From an uncultured Prevotella sp. (GTDB lineage Bacteria; Bacteroidota; Bacteroidia; Bacteroidales; Bacteroidaceae), in contig CAJONQ010000021.1 of the NCBI GenBank assembly GCA_905235835.1, positions 1 through 58,909 on the forward strand: 58,909 nucleotides of DNA, read 5' to 3'. Every line of letters begins with the position of its first letter. Positions within the stretch are counted from its first letter, which is position 1. Of this stretch, positions 28,706 through 38,168 are shown one piece after another. The notes under the pieces are model-generated. The model was not told the DNA's origin. It saw nothing but the letters and a program-made list of their open reading frames with translations, and ran no database searches. Position numbers and translations under genes: made by a program.

Positions 28706-28945
28706 ATGGACAGAAGAAATTTAGCATTTGACCGTATTAATTATATCCTGTTGGTAGCAGGAATGGTGATTGTTGTGATTGGGTTCATTCTGATGAGTGG
28801 GACCGGCTCCACGGAGAGTACCTATAATCCTGATATTTTCAGTGCCCGTCGTATCAAGGTGGCACCAGTCGTATGCCTCATCGGTTTCGTGTCGATGATC
28901 TATGCTGTGATGCGTAAGCCCAAAGATAAGGAGGTGGAGAAATGA
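28706..28945 (+). CDS. DUF3098 family small membrane protein
   Basis: A 79-residue protein with two membrane helices (YILLVAGMVIVVIGFILMSG and VAPVVCLIGFVSMIYAVM) and a short loop with SARRIKVAP. It matches the DUF3098 proteins found between ftsX and uppP across Bacteroidetes. Function unknown; position suggests a link to cell envelope assembly. Its TGA overlaps the uppP ATG (ATGA). Confidence 0.85.
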   Translation: MDRRNLAFDRINYILLVAGMVIVVIGFILMSGTGSTESTYNPDIFSARRIKVAPVVCLIGFVSMIYAVMRKPKDKEVEK

Positions 28946-29799
28946 CTTGGTTAGAGACGGTTATCATTGCCATTGTTGAAGGCTTGACGGAATTTTTGCC
29001 TGTTTCGTCAACAGGACATATGATTATTACTCAGAATCTACTGGGTATTCCTCAGGGCGATCCTTTCGTTCATGCCTTCACGTTCATCATCCAGTTTGGT
29101 GCTATCTTATCTGTAGTTTGTCTTTATTGGAAGCGTTTCTTTCAGTTTGACAACACACCAGCCCCTCAAGGCAGTACATTGTTGCAGCGACTGAAGCATA
29201 AGTATTATTTCTATTGGTTGTTGATAGTTGGTGTTCTTCCTGCTGTCATTATAGGTCTGTTGGCAAAAAAGTCAGGACTGCTTGACTGGTTGCTTGACAG
29301 TGTCTTGGTGGTCGCTATCATGTTGGTAGTGGGTGGAATATTCATGTTGTTCTGTGACAAATTGTTCAATAAGGGATCTGACGAGACGAAGGTGAATGAG
29401 AAACGTGCCTTTAACATAGGTCTTTATCAGTGTATATCTGTAATTCCTGGTGTGTCACGGTCTATGGCTACCATCGTAGGAGGTATGACACAAGGATTGA
29501 CCCGTAAGCGTGCCGCTGAGTTCTCTTTCTTCCTTGCCGTGCCGACGATGGCAGGTGCCACCTTACTCGACTTGCTTGACTTGTTGAAAGAGGATGCTGC
29601 ATGGGCTACTCCCCATAACATCACGATGTTGTTGTTGGGATGTGTTGTCGCATTCGTAGTTGCCTTCCTTGCCATGAAATGGTTTGTGGCATTCCTGACA
29701 AAATATGGTTTCAAGGCTTTTGGAATTTATCGAATCATCGTTGGCGGCATTATTATAGTGTTGCTGTTGACAGGTCATTCACTAGCAATGGTTGACTAA
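28942..29799 (+). CDS. uppP: undecaprenyl-diphosphatase
   Basis: A 285-residue inner-membrane enzyme that recycles C55-PP to C55-P for cell-wall synthesis. It has the BacA/UppP signatures: EGLTEFLPVSSTGHMI near the N-terminus (catalytic Glu and His) and PGVSRSMATIVGG (catalytic Arg) in the second half, with about seven or eight helices. The 4-base overlap with the DUF3098 gene and 1-base overlap with truB (TAATG) indicate translational coupling. Confidence 0.96.
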   Translation: MTWLETVIIAIVEGLTEFLPVSSTGHMIITQNLLGIPQGDPFVHAFTFIIQFGAILSVVCLYWKRFFQFDNTPAPQGSTLLQRLKHKYYFYWLLIVGVLPAVIIGLLAKKSGLLDWLLDSVLVVAIMLVVGGIFMLFCDKLFNKGSDETKVNEKRAFNIGLYQCISVIPGVSRSMATIVGGMTQGLTRKRAAEFSFFLAVPTMAGATLLDLLDLLKEDAAWATPHNITMLLLGCVVAFVVAFLAMKWFVAFLTKYGFKAFGIYRIIVGGIIIVLLLTGHSLAMVD

Positions 29800-30509
29800 T
29801 GAATTTCACGCAGGGAGAGATTATCTACATCAACAAGCCCTACCGGATGTCATCATTTGGTGCCTTGGCTTTCGTCCGTTTACGGATATCCAAGAAAATC
29901 GGGGTGAAGCGTGTGAAGATAGGACATGCCGGAACGTTAGACCCGCTTGCTACAGGGGTGTTGATACTCTGTACGGGGAAGAAGACGAAGGAGATCGAAC
30001 GCCTGCAATATGATACGAAGGAGTATACCGCTACCCTTCAATTGGGTGCTACCACCCCCAGCTATGATATGGAGCATGAGGTGGATGAGACCTATCCCGT
30101 AGAGCATATCACCAAGGAACTGATAGAACAGACACTGCCCCAGTTCGTGGGGGAGATAGAGCAGGTGCCACCGCAGTATTCCGCAGTGAAGATTGGTGGA
30201 AAGCGTGCCTATAAATTGAAACGTAGTGGTGATGAGGTGGAGTTGAAAGCGAAACCTATCCGTATTGATGAACTGGAACTGACAGACTATGATGCGGAGA
30301 AGAAACAGGCATCCATCCGTGTGGTTTGTGGGAAAGGTACTTATATCCGTTCTTTGGCTCGTGACATTGGCGAGGCATTAGGTAGCGGTGCCTACTTAAC
30401 GGCATTATGCCGCACAAGGGTGGGGAATGTCCGTCTGCAGGACTGTGTGGAGCTGGATGCTTTCAATGCATGGCTCGATCAGCAGGAAATCGAAATATCG
30501 AAAAATTAA
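29799..30509 (+). CDS. truB: tRNA pseudouridine-55 synthase
   Basis: A 236-residue enzyme. The catalytic Asp lies in [19 protein letters not shown], and the [36 protein letters not shown] and [16 protein letters not shown] motifs follow in family order. It modifies U55 in the T-loop of tRNA. The start overlaps the uppP stop. The C-terminal PUA domain is very short or absent, usual for Bacteroidetes TruB. Confidence 0.95.
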   Translation: MNFTQGEIIYINKPYRMSSFGALAFVRLRISKKIGVKRVKIGHAGTLDPLATGVLILCTGKKTKEIERLQYDTKEYTATLQLGATTPSYDMEHEVDETYPVEHITKELIEQTLPQFVGEIEQVPPQYSAVKIGGKRAYKLKRSGDEVELKAKPIRIDELELTDYDAEKKQASIRVVCGKGTYIRSLARDIGEALGSGAYLTALCRTRVGNVRLQDCVELDAFNAWLDQQEIEISKN

Positions 30510-30513
30510 ATAT

Positions 30514-31656
30514 ATGAAACTATCACAATTCAAATTCAAGTTGCCAGAGGCACAAGTGGCATTAGAGCCACCTCACAAGACGTTTGAGAATGAGGACGGC
30601 ACCGTTGAGAAGGTATATCGCCGTGACGAGTGCCGGCTGATGGTGGTACATCGTAAGAGCCAGACCATCGACATGTTCAAGAAGGATGATGATGGCAAGG
30701 ATACCGATCAGCCATTACTGTTCCGTGACCTCATCAACTATTTTGGTGAGGGTGATACTATGGTGCTCAATGATACGAAGGTGTTCCCAGCACGTCTTTA
30801 TGGTACCAAGGAGAAGACGGATGCCAAGATTGAGGTGTTCCTGTTGCGTGAGCTCAATGAGGAGTTACGCCTTTGGGATGTGCTGGTGGAGCCGGCTCGT
30901 AAGATCCGTATTGGCAATAAACTGTTCTTCGACGAGGATGGTCCTATGGTGGCTGAGGTGATAGACAATACAACGAGTCGTGGGCGAACACTGCGTTTCC
31001 TCTATGACTGTCCGCACGATGAGTTTAAGCGTGAGCTGTTTGCCCTGGGCTCTGCTCCCGTACCTCGTTATATTATGGATAATCGTGAGGTGACAGCTGA
31101 TGATATGGAGAACTTCCAGACCATCTACGCCAAGAACGAGGGTGCTGTGACGGCTCCTGCCTCTGGACTGCATTTCAGTCGTGAGCTGATGAAGCGTCTG
31201 GAGATTTACGGGGTCAATTTCTCTTATATTACTGTACATTGTGGCTTGGGGTGCTTTGACCCGATAGAGGTCGAGGACCTTACCAAGCATAAGATGAGCT
31301 CGGAACAGATGATTGTCAATGCGGAGGCTTGTCAGATCGTGAACGAGGCTAAAAATGGCGAGCATCATATCTGTGCCGTAGGTGTCAGCACCCTGCGTGC
31401 CACAGAGTCTGCGGTGGGTACCGACGGTATGTTGAAGGAATATGATGGATGGACGAATAAATTCATCTTCCCGCCTTATGAGTTTGGACTTGCCGACTCA
31501 CTGATAACCAATTTCTACCATCCTGAGTCTACCATGATGATGGCGACAGCTGCATTTGGCGGTTATGAGTTGGTATATGAGGCTTATGAGCAGGCTGTGA
31601 AGAACGGCTTTATGTTCGGGTGCTATGGTGATGCGATGCTGATACTCGATGACTAA
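30514..31656 (+). CDS. queA: S-adenosylmethionine:tRNA ribosyltransferase-isomerase
   Basis: A 380-residue enzyme of queuosine synthesis. It has the family motifs [52 protein letters not shown] and [13 protein letters not shown] frame open upstream to 30427 runs through the end of truB and is not used; ATG at 30514 follows the truB stop by 4 bases. Its end overlaps folK by 8 bases. Bacteroidetes QueA is longer than E. coli QueA (356). Confidence 0.95.
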   Translation: MKLSQFKFKLPEAQVALEPPHKTFENEDGTVEKVYRRDECRLMVVHRKSQTIDMFKKDDDGKDTDQPLLFRDLINYFGEGDTMVLNDTKVFPARLYGTKEKTDAKIEVFLLRELNEELRLWDVLVEPARKIRIGNKLFFDEDGPMVAEVIDNTTSRGRTLRFLYDCPHDEFKRELFALGSAPVPRYIMDNREVTADDMENFQTIYAKNEGAVTAPASGLHFSRELMKRLEIYGVNFSYITVHCGLGCFDPIEVEDLTKHKMSSEQMIVNAEACQIVNEAKNGEHHICAVGVSTLRATESAVGTDGMLKEYDGWTNKFIFPPYEFGLADSLITNFYHPESTMMMATAAFGGYELVYEAYEQAVKNGFMFGCYGDAMLILDD

Positions 31657-32095
31657 GCATCAGGTGTATCTGGGACTGGGCTCTAATCTCGGTGACAGGG
31701 AGAAAATCATCAGGAGGGCAATAGCCCTTATCCATGAGCGGGTAGGGGATGTCGTCCGACAGTCATCGCTGATAGAGACCGCCCCTTGGGGGTTTGAGTC
31801 CGACCATCCTTTCCTGAATGGGGTCATCCTCTGTGAGACGGTATCTACCCCACGACAGGTACTCAAGGTGACACAGAAGATTGAGCGGGAACTGGGGAAA
31901 ACGAAGGCGCATGCCACCAAGCGAAGCCCACTCTCCACTCTCCACTCTCCACTCTCCACTTTTCATGATCGTCCCATTGACATCGATATTTTGCTCTATG
32001 ACGACCTGACGGTGGACGAGCCCGATCTGAAGATACCGCATCCGCTGATGTATGAGCGTGACTTCGTGATGAAGCCTTTGAGAGAGATACAATAA
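31649..32095 (+). CDS. folK: 2-amino-4-hydroxy-6-hydroxymethyldihydropteridine pyrophosphokinase
   Basis: A 148-residue HPPK of folate synthesis with [27 protein letters not shown] and the metal motif [13 protein letters not shown]. Between KTKAHATK and FHDRPIDID lies [13 protein letters not shown], encoded by tandem copies of a 7-base repeat (see 31927-31960). The insert replaces a surface loop just before the catalytic Asp pair and keeps frame. A change of one repeat unit would shift frame and remove the active site. Confidence 0.92.
   Translation: MTKHQVYLGLGSNLGDREKIIRRAIALIHERVGDVVRQSSLIETAPWGFESDHPFLNGVILCETVSTPRQVLKVTQKIERELGKTKAHATKRSPLSTLHSPLSTFHDRPIDIDILLYDDLTVDEPDLKIPHPLMYERDFVMKPLREIQ
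31927..31960 (+). repeat. heptamer tandem repeat (CACTCTC) inside folK
   Basis: Four and a half copies of CACTCTC lie in the coding strand of folK. Because 7 is not a multiple of 3, gain or loss of one copy shifts frame, and three copies together add seven codons. Similar heptamers occur between genes in Bacteroidetes; here it lies inside a gene. Confidence 0.85.
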
Positions 32096-32121
32096 ATACT
32101 AATCTATAAAACAATACTATT

Positions 32122-33594
32122 ATGAAGAAACTATTTCTGACCATCGTTGCCGCAATGGCTGTGAGCCTTTGCGCACAAGCAGACAACCCCTACAAGAAAT
32201 TTACGGAGAAGTTGCCTTTCAACATGCCGGAAGTTAGTGCTCCAGTCATTCCCGACAACTCGGTGAAACTGACCGACTTTGGTGCTGTGGGGGATGGTGT
32301 GACTCTTAATACCGAGGCTTTTGCCAAGGCGATTGACGCTTTGAGTAAGAAAGGTGGTGGTAAACTGGTGGTGCCACAGGGTGTATGGCACACAGGTCCT
32401 ATCGTTCTGAAGAGTAATATCGAGCTGCATCTCAAGGCTGGTGCCGTCATTCTCTTTGCCGCTGACGAGAGCCTGTATCCTATCATCGAGACATCTTTCG
32501 AGGGACTGGACACCCGTCGTTTGCAGTCTCCTATCTATGCCAAAGGGGCTACGAATATAGCCATTACAGGTAAGGGCGTGATAGACGGTAATGGTCAGTA
32601 CTGGCGTCCTGTCAAGAAAGGAAAGGTGACAGCAGCGCATTGGAAGGAATTACTTGCTATCCCTGGCAGTCAGGAGATGAAACCCGGCTATTGGGTACCC
32701 TCTGCTGGATATGCCCGTGGTGAGAAAGGTGCCAACATGAATGTGCCTAATGCACAGACCGAAGAGGAGTGGAATGCCATCAAGCGTTTCCTGCGCCCAG
32801 TGATGATATCTCTCGTACAGTGTAAGAACGTGATGCTGAAAGGGGTCATCTTCCAGAACTCTCCTGCTTGGAACCTCCATCCGCTGATGAGTGAGAATGT
32901 CATCATCGACCAGGTACTGGTACGAAACCCCAGTTATGCGCAGAATGGTGACGCTTTGGATTTGGAGTCTTGTAAGAACGTGCTGATTGTCAACTCTCGT
33001 TTCGATGCCGGTGATGACGGTATCTGTATCAAGAGCGGTAAGGATGCTGACGGTCGTCGTCGTGGCATTCCTTGCGAGAACGTGGTGGTTGATGGCTGTA
33101 CCGTATTCGCAGGACATGGTGGTTTTGTGGTAGGCTCAGAGATGAGTGGTGGTGTGAAGAACATCCTCGTGGAGAACTGCCAGTTCCTGGGTACTGATGT
33201 CGGCTTGCGCTTTAAGTCTACCCGTGGTCGTGGCGGTATCGTGGAGAATATCTTCATCAAGGGTATCTCGATGACGGATATCAAGACGGATGCCATCACC
33301 TTTAATATGTATTATGGTGGAAAGTCTGTTGCCGAGATGCTTGCTGATGGTGACAACCCCGACAACACCACAAAGATGCCTGTGACCGAGGAGACACCTA
33401 TCTTCCGCAATATCAATATCGAGGATGTGATCTGTAATGGTGCAGGACGTGCCATGGAGTTCAACGGACTTCCTGAGATGCCGATCAACGGTATCACGTT
33501 GAAGGATGTGAATATCCTTGCCAAGAAAGACGCGGTCTTCACCAACTGCGAGAATATCAAGAAGAAAAACGTGAATATCACGTTACAGAAATAA
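32122..33594 (+). CDS. glycoside hydrolase family 28 (polygalacturonase-type pectinase)
   Basis: A 490-residue exported enzyme with signal MKKLFLTIVAAMAVSLCAQA. The pectate-lyase-like N-terminal strand is KLTDFGAVGDGVTLNTEAFAKAI. GH28 active-site motifs are present: NGDALD, DAGDDGICIKSG with paired Asp residues, GHGG and RFKSTRGRGG (Arg for substrate). It hydrolyses galacturonan bonds, probably in the periplasm as part of pectin use. No SusC/SusD or other pectin genes are nearby, so it is an isolated member. Confidence 0.92.
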   Translation: MKKLFLTIVAAMAVSLCAQADNPYKKFTEKLPFNMPEVSAPVIPDNSVKLTDFGAVGDGVTLNTEAFAKAIDALSKKGGGKLVVPQGVWHTGPIVLKSNIELHLKAGAVILFAADESLYPIIETSFEGLDTRRLQSPIYAKGATNIAITGKGVIDGNGQYWRPVKKGKVTAAHWKELLAIPGSQEMKPGYWVPSAGYARGEKGANMNVPNAQTEEEWNAIKRFLRPVMISLVQCKNVMLKGVIFQNSPAWNLHPLMSENVIIDQVLVRNPSYAQNGDALDLESCKNVLIVNSRFDAGDDGICIKSGKDADGRRRGIPCENVVVDGCTVFAGHGGFVVGSEMSGGVKNILVENCQFLGTDVGLRFKSTRGRGGIVENIFIKGISMTDIKTDAITFNMYYGGKSVAEMLADGDNPDNTTKMPVTEETPIFRNINIEDVICNGAGRAMEFNGLPEMPINGITLKDVNILAKKDAVFTNCENIKKKNVNITLQK

Positions 33595-33603
33595 ACAAAA
33601 AAG

Positions 33604-33636
33604 AATCCCGCTCCAATTGGAACGGGATTTCTTTTT
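33604..33636. terminator. bidirectional terminator between the GH28 gene and rpsO
   Basis: AATCCCG, CTCC, AATT, GGAA, CGGGATT forms a hairpin with a U-run on each strand (TTTCTTTTT on plus, TTCTTTTTTG on minus). Confidence 0.88.
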
Positions 33637-33649
33637 GTCCTTACATCGT

Positions 33650-33919
33650 TTATTTACGCAGACCGAGTTCCTTAATAATAGAACGGTAGCGGTTGATGTC
33701 CTTGTTGTAGAGATACTTCAGGAGCTTACGACGCTGACCTACCAACTTTGTCAGTGAGCGAGCGGTACCGAAGTCCTTGTGGTTCTTCTTCAGGTGCTCT
33801 GTCAGGTGACTGATACGATAAGTGAACAAAGCGATCTGGCTCTCAGCAGAACCAGTGTCTGTTACTGACTTACCATGCTTCTCAAAGATCTCTTTCTTTT
33901 TTGCTGAATCTAAATACAT
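33650..33919 (-). CDS. rpsO: 30S ribosomal protein S15
   Basis: An 89-residue protein with normal S15 length and motifs: GSAESQIALFTYRISHLTEHLKKNHKDFGTARSL and LVGQRRKLLKYLYNKDINRYRSIIKELGLRK. It binds the central domain of 16S rRNA early in assembly. Monocistronic, with a consensus promoter and about 80-base leader. Confidence 0.97.
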   Translation of the reverse strand: MYLDSAKKKEIFEKHGKSVTDTGSAESQIALFTYRISHLTEHLKKNHKDFGTARSLTKLVGQRRKLLKYLYNKDINRYRSIIKELGLRK

Positions 33920-34038
33920 AATTTTGATGATTTAATTGTTAATATTAAACATCTTTCGGATGCCTGCCACCCTCATCTGAAGTGGGGTACATCGTCAAAT
34001 GCGGGTGCAAAATTACTACTTTTTTCCGATATAACAAA
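33920..34038 (-). promoter_or_regulatory. rpsO promoter and leader
   Basis: Reading the minus strand, TTTG (34038-34035), a 19-base spacer and TAATTTTG (34015-34008) match the consensus exactly. The leader can form small hairpins, for example CATC-CGAAA-GATG near 33950-33964. S15 leaders are often autoregulatory, but I cannot assign a known class. Confidence 0.75.
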
Positions 34039-34058
34039 CATTTTTCGTGGAAATTGTG

Positions 34059-34066
34059 TACCTTTG
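34059..34066 (+). promoter_or_regulatory. -7 box of typA
   Basis: TACCTTTG, 25 bases before the typA ATG. It lies just outside the divergent rpsO promoter. Confidence 0.65.
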
Positions 34067-34090
34067 CACCCGATTTAAAGAAAAAGGTAT

Positions 34091-35893
34091 ATGCAGGATA
34101 TCCGTAATATTGCGATTATCGCACATGTAGACCACGGCAAGACGACGCTCGTGGACAAGATGATGCTGGCAGGCAATCTGTTCCGTGAGGGACAGAACCT
34201 GAGTAGCCAGGTGTTGGATGCTAACGACCTTGAGCGAGAGCGAGGCATCACGATTCTGTCGAAGAATGTAAGTATTAACTGGAAAGGAACAAAAATCAAT
34301 ATCATCGACACCCCGGGACACTCTGACTTTGGTGGTGAGGTGGAGCGTGTGCTCAACATGGCGGACGGCTGTCTGCTGCTGGTGGATGCCTTCGAGGGTC
34401 CGATGCCACAGACGCGTTTCGTGTTGCAGAAGGCGTTGCAAATAGGACTGAAACCCATCGTGGTGGTCAATAAGGTCGACAAACCGAACTGTCGCCCGGA
34501 GGAGGTCTATGAGATGGTCTTCGATCTGATGTTCTCCCTCGATGCGACTGAGGACCAGTTGGACTTCCCCGTGGTCTATGGCTCTGCGAAGAATGGTTGG
34601 ATGGGTGAGGATTACAACAAACCCACCAACGATATCACCTACCTGTTGGATAAGATCGTGGAGGTGATTCCTGCTCCTAAGCAGATAGAGGGTACGCCCC
34701 AGATGCTGATCACTTCACTCGACTATTCGAGCTATACGGGTCGTATCGCTGTGGGTCGTGTACATCGTGGCAGTCTGAAAGACGGTCAGCAGGTGACCAT
34801 CGCCCATCGTGACGGTACCATGGAGAAGACGAAAATCAAGGAACTGCATACTTTCGACGGTATGGGGCATAGTCGTACCGATCAGGTGGACTGTGGTGAT
34901 ATCTGTGCCGTCATCGGCTTGGAGAAGTTCGAGATTGGTGATACCATCTGTGATGTCGAGAACCCGGAGCCGCTGTCTCCTATCGCTATCGACGAGCCTA
35001 CGATGTCGATGCTCTTCACCATCAACGACTCGCCTTTCTTTGGTAAGGAGGGTAAGTTCGTCACCAGCCGTCATATCAGTGACCGTCTGGAGAAGGAGTT
35101 GGAGAAGAACCTCGCCCTGCGTGTGGAGCCTTTCGAGGATGCTACCGACCGTTGGGTAGTCAGTGGTCGTGGTGTGCTGCACCTCTCCGTCCTCATCGAG
35201 ACGATGCGTCGTGAGGGTTATGAGTTACAGGTGGGACAGCCACAGGTAATCTATAAGGAGATAGACGGACAGAAATGTGAGCCTATCGAGGAGCTCACCA
35301 TCAACGTACCAGAGGAGTTCGCCTCCAAGATGATTGATATGGTGACTCGTCGTAAGGGTGAGATGACGTCGATGGAGAGTCAGGGGGAGCGTACGAATAT
35401 CGAGTTCGATATCCCCTCTCGTGGTATCATCGGACTGCGTACCAATGTGCTGACGGCTTCACAGGGTGAGGCGATCATGGCGCACCGCTTCAAGGAGTAC
35501 CAGCCTTACAAGGGTGATATCGAGCGTCGTGTCAATGGTTCTATGATTGCGTTGGAGACAGGTACCGCTTTCGCTTATTCGATTGATAAACTGCAAGATA
35601 GAGGAAAGTTCTTCATCGACCCGGGTGAGGAGGTTTATTTGGGTCAGGTAGTCGGCGAGCACGTGCATGACAACGACCTCGTGGTGAATGTCGCCAAGGC
35701 TAAGCAGTTGACGAACGTCCGTGCCTCTGGTACTGACGACAAGGCTCGCATCATTCCCAAGACCGTCATGTCGCTGGAGGAGTGTCTGGAGTATATCAAG
35801 GAGGATGAGTTGGTAGAGGTGACTCCTAAGTCAATGCGTATGCGCAAGATCATCCTTGACCACGATCAGCGTAAAAAAGCGAATAAACAATAA
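34091..35893 (+). CDS. typA: ribosome-associated GTPase TypA/BipA
   Basis: A 600-residue translational GTPase. G1 is [11 protein letters not shown]2 ERERGITI, G3 [15 protein letters not shown]4 NKVDKP and G5 GSAKN. The EF-G-like domains follow, with the BipA-specific GRGELHL equivalent ([21 protein letters not shown]) and the C-terminal [10 protein letters not shown]...RVNGSMIA region. It acts in ribosome assembly and stress growth. It ends 21 bases before the left repeat of the accessory element and has no obvious terminator of its own. Confidence 0.96.
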   Translation: MQDIRNIAIIAHVDHGKTTLVDKMMLAGNLFREGQNLSSQVLDANDLERERGITILSKNVSINWKGTKINIIDTPGHSDFGGEVERVLNMADGCLLLVDAFEGPMPQTRFVLQKALQIGLKPIVVVNKVDKPNCRPEEVYEMVFDLMFSLDATEDQLDFPVVYGSAKNGWMGEDYNKPTNDITYLLDKIVEVIPAPKQIEGTPQMLITSLDYSSYTGRIAVGRVHRGSLKDGQQVTIAHRDGTMEKTKIKELHTFDGMGHSRTDQVDCGDICAVIGLEKFEIGDTICDVENPEPLSPIAIDEPTMSMLFTINDSPFFGKEGKFVTSRHISDRLEKELEKNLALRVEPFEDATDRWVVSGRGVLHLSVLIETMRREGYELQVGQPQVIYKEIDGQKCEPIEELTINVPEEFASKMIDMVTRRKGEMTSMESQGERTNIEFDIPSRGIIGLRTNVLTASQGEAIMAHRFKEYQPYKGDIERRVNGSMIALETGTAFAYSIDKLQDRGKFFIDPGEEVYLGQVVGEHVHDNDLVVNVAKAKQLTNVRASGTDDKARIIPKTVMSLEECLEYIKEDELVEVTPKSMRMRKIILDHDQRKKANKQ

Positions 35894-35914
35894 AAAAAAA
35901 ACACCTCCCCTTCT

Positions 35915-35987
35915 CCCGTTTTCTCTTGAAACGGCGATGTACAGGGCATTTTAAGACGGGAGTAGTTGTCGCAACTACTCCCGTACT
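35915..35987 (+). repeat. left 73-base terminal inverted repeat
   Basis: Matches the reverse complement of 38096-38168 at 68 of 73 positions without gaps. It contains two hairpins: CCGTTT, 7 bases, AAACGG at the outer end, and CGGGAGTAGTTG, TCG, CAACTACTCCCG (35957-35983) at the inner end. Confidence 0.9.
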
Positions 35988-35996
35988 GGTTCCTTC

Positions 35997-37202
35997 TTAT
36001 GCACTCTTCCGCGGTATTGCTTTGTAATAGGCTACATGACTATGCTCCACTCGCTCATAACCTAAATCCCTCATGGCGAATCCGAGTTGAATCTTGCTAC
36101 TTCTGTCAATCTTGATGGAGGGGTATTCTTGTTGGATGATTTTCAGCATCTCTGTGCTGTTGATGGACTTGATGCGTTCTCCCTCCTTGGGTCTTCTGAA
36201 ACATACCCTGATCATCTCGGCAATGTCTTTCTGTTCCATATAGTTGAGGTTAAGTTCTTGAATACGAGTCACTTCCGTATTGTTAAACCAATAGGGTGAC
36301 TTCAACTCCCTGATCTCGTAAAGTACCTGTGCATACAACTGCTCATAGTCAATCTCTCCCTCGTTATGGATGAGTTGTCCTTTGGGTATCGTCAGACAGA
36401 TGTAGCGGCGTGAGCCAGTGGCATCCGTCAGCGGATGGGGGTTGTTGGTGGTGGCAACGAAGGAGGCAAACCTCGGACGGTCTTCCTGCGAGCAGCCGAA
36501 GATAGGACGACCATTGACCTTCGACTTCGACAGGGTCTGTTTCAGATGGGCATGCTGACTGGGACGGATCGCCTCCAACTCGTCGAGGTTCACCAGCAGG
36601 TTGTTGGTCAGTGCCATCTCCTTGTCGAACTTGTTCGAGAGGTTCAGGTGGTCGAGGAAGTACTCTCGCAGATGGGGTGGGAGCAGTCGGGTGACGAAGG
36701 TCGTCTTACCGCATCCCTGCGCACCTATTAAAGTCGGTACGCACTCGTTACCATGGACGGTGTCCATCTGCAACCAGTGGGCGACCGTCGAGCGGAGCCA
36801 TACGGCAAGGAATCCATGCTGCTCTGTCGAGATACCAGGTAGTCTGCCGAAGAGTTCTGCCACATGGTTTTGTCCGTCCCATTGGGGGAGGTGCTCCAAG
36901 AAGTCCTGAATCGGATTGAACTTTGGAACCTCCTCAGAATGAATCAGTTCCATGATCTCCGTCTTCGGACTCCCTTTCTCACAGACACCCTCCCTTTTAG
37001 CACGGATGATGATGCTGTTCAGTGCCTCCTGCGTCAGTGTCCGATAGACAGGTACCTCAGCAGGAAGGGTTGCGAACTCTACCTTTCCATTCAGCATGTT
37101 GCGACGGAACAGATAATGGTCTTGGAGGAACAACTCCGTATTCAGAGCTGTCTCCTGCGAAACCGCAAGGGTCTCGCTGTGTGAATTCAAATTTTCACTC
37201 AT
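35997..37202 (-). CDS. VirE/VapE-family P-loop ATPase (DUF3874-like C-terminus)
   Basis: A 401-residue protein. The N-terminus (LFLQDHYLFRRNMLNGKVEF) and FLEHLPQWDGQNHVAELFGRL lead into a virulence-associated-E type helicase domain: Walker A GAQGCGKT at 160-167, Walker B LLVNLDELE near 202-210, and sensor and Arg-finger region SFVATTNNPHPLTDATGSRRY. Such proteins act as SF3-like helicases or primase partners in phages, satellites and integrative elements. The C-terminal 100 residues resemble a DNA-binding wing. It has its own promoter (TATCTTTG on minus, 37256-37249). The stop is 10 bases from the left repeat. Confidence 0.8.
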   Translation of the reverse strand: MSENLNSHSETLAVSQETALNTELFLQDHYLFRRNMLNGKVEFATLPAEVPVYRTLTQEALNSIIIRAKREGVCEKGSPKTEIMELIHSEEVPKFNPIQDFLEHLPQWDGQNHVAELFGRLPGISTEQHGFLAVWLRSTVAHWLQMDTVHGNECVPTLIGAQGCGKTTFVTRLLPPHLREYFLDHLNLSNKFDKEMALTNNLLVNLDELEAIRPSQHAHLKQTLSKSKVNGRPIFGCSQEDRPRFASFVATTNNPHPLTDATGSRRYICLTIPKGQLIHNEGEIDYEQLYAQVLYEIRELKSPYWFNNTEVTRIQELNLNYMEQKDIAEMIRVCFRRPKEGERIKSINSTEMLKIIQQEYPSIKIDRSSKIQLGFAMRDLGYERVEHSHVAYYKAIPRKSA

Positions 37203-37248
37203 AGTTTATCAATAAATTTAGTTAATAATGCATCCTCAAAAGCAATGG

Positions 37249-37440
37249 CAAAGATACAAAAAAATAATCCCTTTTGCAATACCTTTTAGGAGGTATAGCC
37301 CTTGCGACTATCAGGGATTTAATATTCCAATAATCCGGACACCCCGTACGAGGTATTAGAAGTACCTCTACGAAGCGTCCGGAATGGGATTCCCAGATAT
37401 CCGAAAGACTCTTGGGAATCATGTTAATGGAGTATAAATA
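37249..37440. repeat. nested palindromes in the spacer between the two element genes
   Basis: The 260-base spacer holds the -7 box of the ATPase gene and three strong inverted repeats. IR1 is ATACCT, 6 bases, AGGTAT (37279-37296). IR2 is a long cruciform with TCCGGAC/GTCCGGA outer arms and CGTA-c-GAGGTA/TACCTCTACG inner arms (37334-37383). IR3 is GATTCCCA/TGGGAATC (37388-37420). AGGTAT/ATACCT words recur in IR1 and IR2. This is the kind of structure seen at replication origins or autoregulated operators; neither role is proven. Confidence 0.65.
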
Positions 37441-37463
37441 TTATGAAAACCCTTCTTTCCTCC

Positions 37464-37922
37464 TTAAAAAGTGGAGAAATCATAGACATAGGCATAATGT
37501 TCGAAGACCAGATTCTCCGTATAGCCAGTGCGTTGGAAGAGTTGGATGATCCACTTCTGCTGCTTCTCGTTCAGCATCCGCTCTCCATTGTTGTAACGGT
37601 AGTAATTGCTGGTGCCGTTGAGATATTGTCGCATAGCGGTACGCAATCCCCTTTCGTGCTTGCTCTTCACCTCCTCGAACAGCTTGCCGAAGCCCCATGC
37701 CATCTTGACGGGCTGACCAGTGGCAAACAGTCGGCAACCCTTCTCTGTCACCTTCATGTTCGGATAGACAGCAGGTCCCCAGTCCCGTTCCTCTGGTACT
37801 TCCTTGCCGGCAAGATACCTCAAACACTCGTCCTTCATAGGACATGTTTCCAAAAAACATAGTTGATACCCTTTAGGTACATTCCGATAATCGGCTTTGA
37901 TGGTTAGATCCTTTGTACTCAT
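37464..37922 (-). CDS. DUF6078-like cysteine-containing protein
   Basis: A 152-residue soluble protein with a Cys-containing N-terminal part (CFLETCPMKDECLRYL, later EKGCRLF), suggestive of a small metal site, and a helical C-terminus (RTAMRQYLNGTSNYYRYNNGERMLNEKQQKWIIQLF) that could bind DNA. It resembles the DUF6078 family of Bacteroidales, which I recall as a neighbour of VirE-type genes. Function unknown. The promoter box TACCTTTG (minus, 37986-37979) lies upstream. Inside a TIR-bounded unit with the ATPase, it is probably its partner. Confidence 0.65.
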   Translation of the reverse strand: MSTKDLTIKADYRNVPKGYQLCFLETCPMKDECLRYLAGKEVPEERDWGPAVYPNMKVTEKGCRLFATGQPVKMAWGFGKLFEEVKSKHERGLRTAMRQYLNGTSNYYRYNNGERMLNEKQQKWIIQLFQRTGYTENLVFEHYAYVYDFSTF

Positions 37923-38095
37923 TAATAGTTATAAAATAGCTGGTTTATTATTCTGTTGATAATATGATATATCGACTACAAAGGTACAACTTTTTCTCGA
38001 ATCCCCCAGCCCCTCACCTCTCTTTTTTACTCAAAATGACTTCAAAAAAGTGCATATTGACGCAAAAAGTCCCGATTTGCAGCAAAAAAGGGAGT

Positions 38096-38168
38096 AGTAC
38101 GGGAGTAGTTGCGATAACTACTCCCGTACTGAAACGCCCTGTACATCGCCGTTTCAAGAGAAAACGGG
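38096..38168 (-). repeat. right 73-base terminal inverted repeat
   Basis: Reverse-complement partner of 35915-35987 (5 mismatches). The inner hairpin is CGGGAGTAGTTGCGATAACTACTCCCG, with one mismatch in the loop-side pair; GGGAGTAGTAC is repeated once more on the inner side (38090-38100). Confidence 0.9.

Larger units (their letters stand above)
35915..38168. mobile_element. 2.25-kb TIR-flanked element with a VirE/VapE-like ATPase and a DUF6078 gene
   Basis: Two near-identical 73-base inverted repeats enclose exactly two minus-strand genes and a palindrome-rich spacer. No transposase or integrase is present, and I see no clear target-site duplication. On the right, the element abuts a truncated HipA-like gene; on the left, it abuts typA. 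The plan suggests a non-autonomous mobile or replicating unit that uses another element's enzymes, or one moved by a factor acting on hairpin ends. Mobility is inferred from structure only. Confidence 0.6.
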
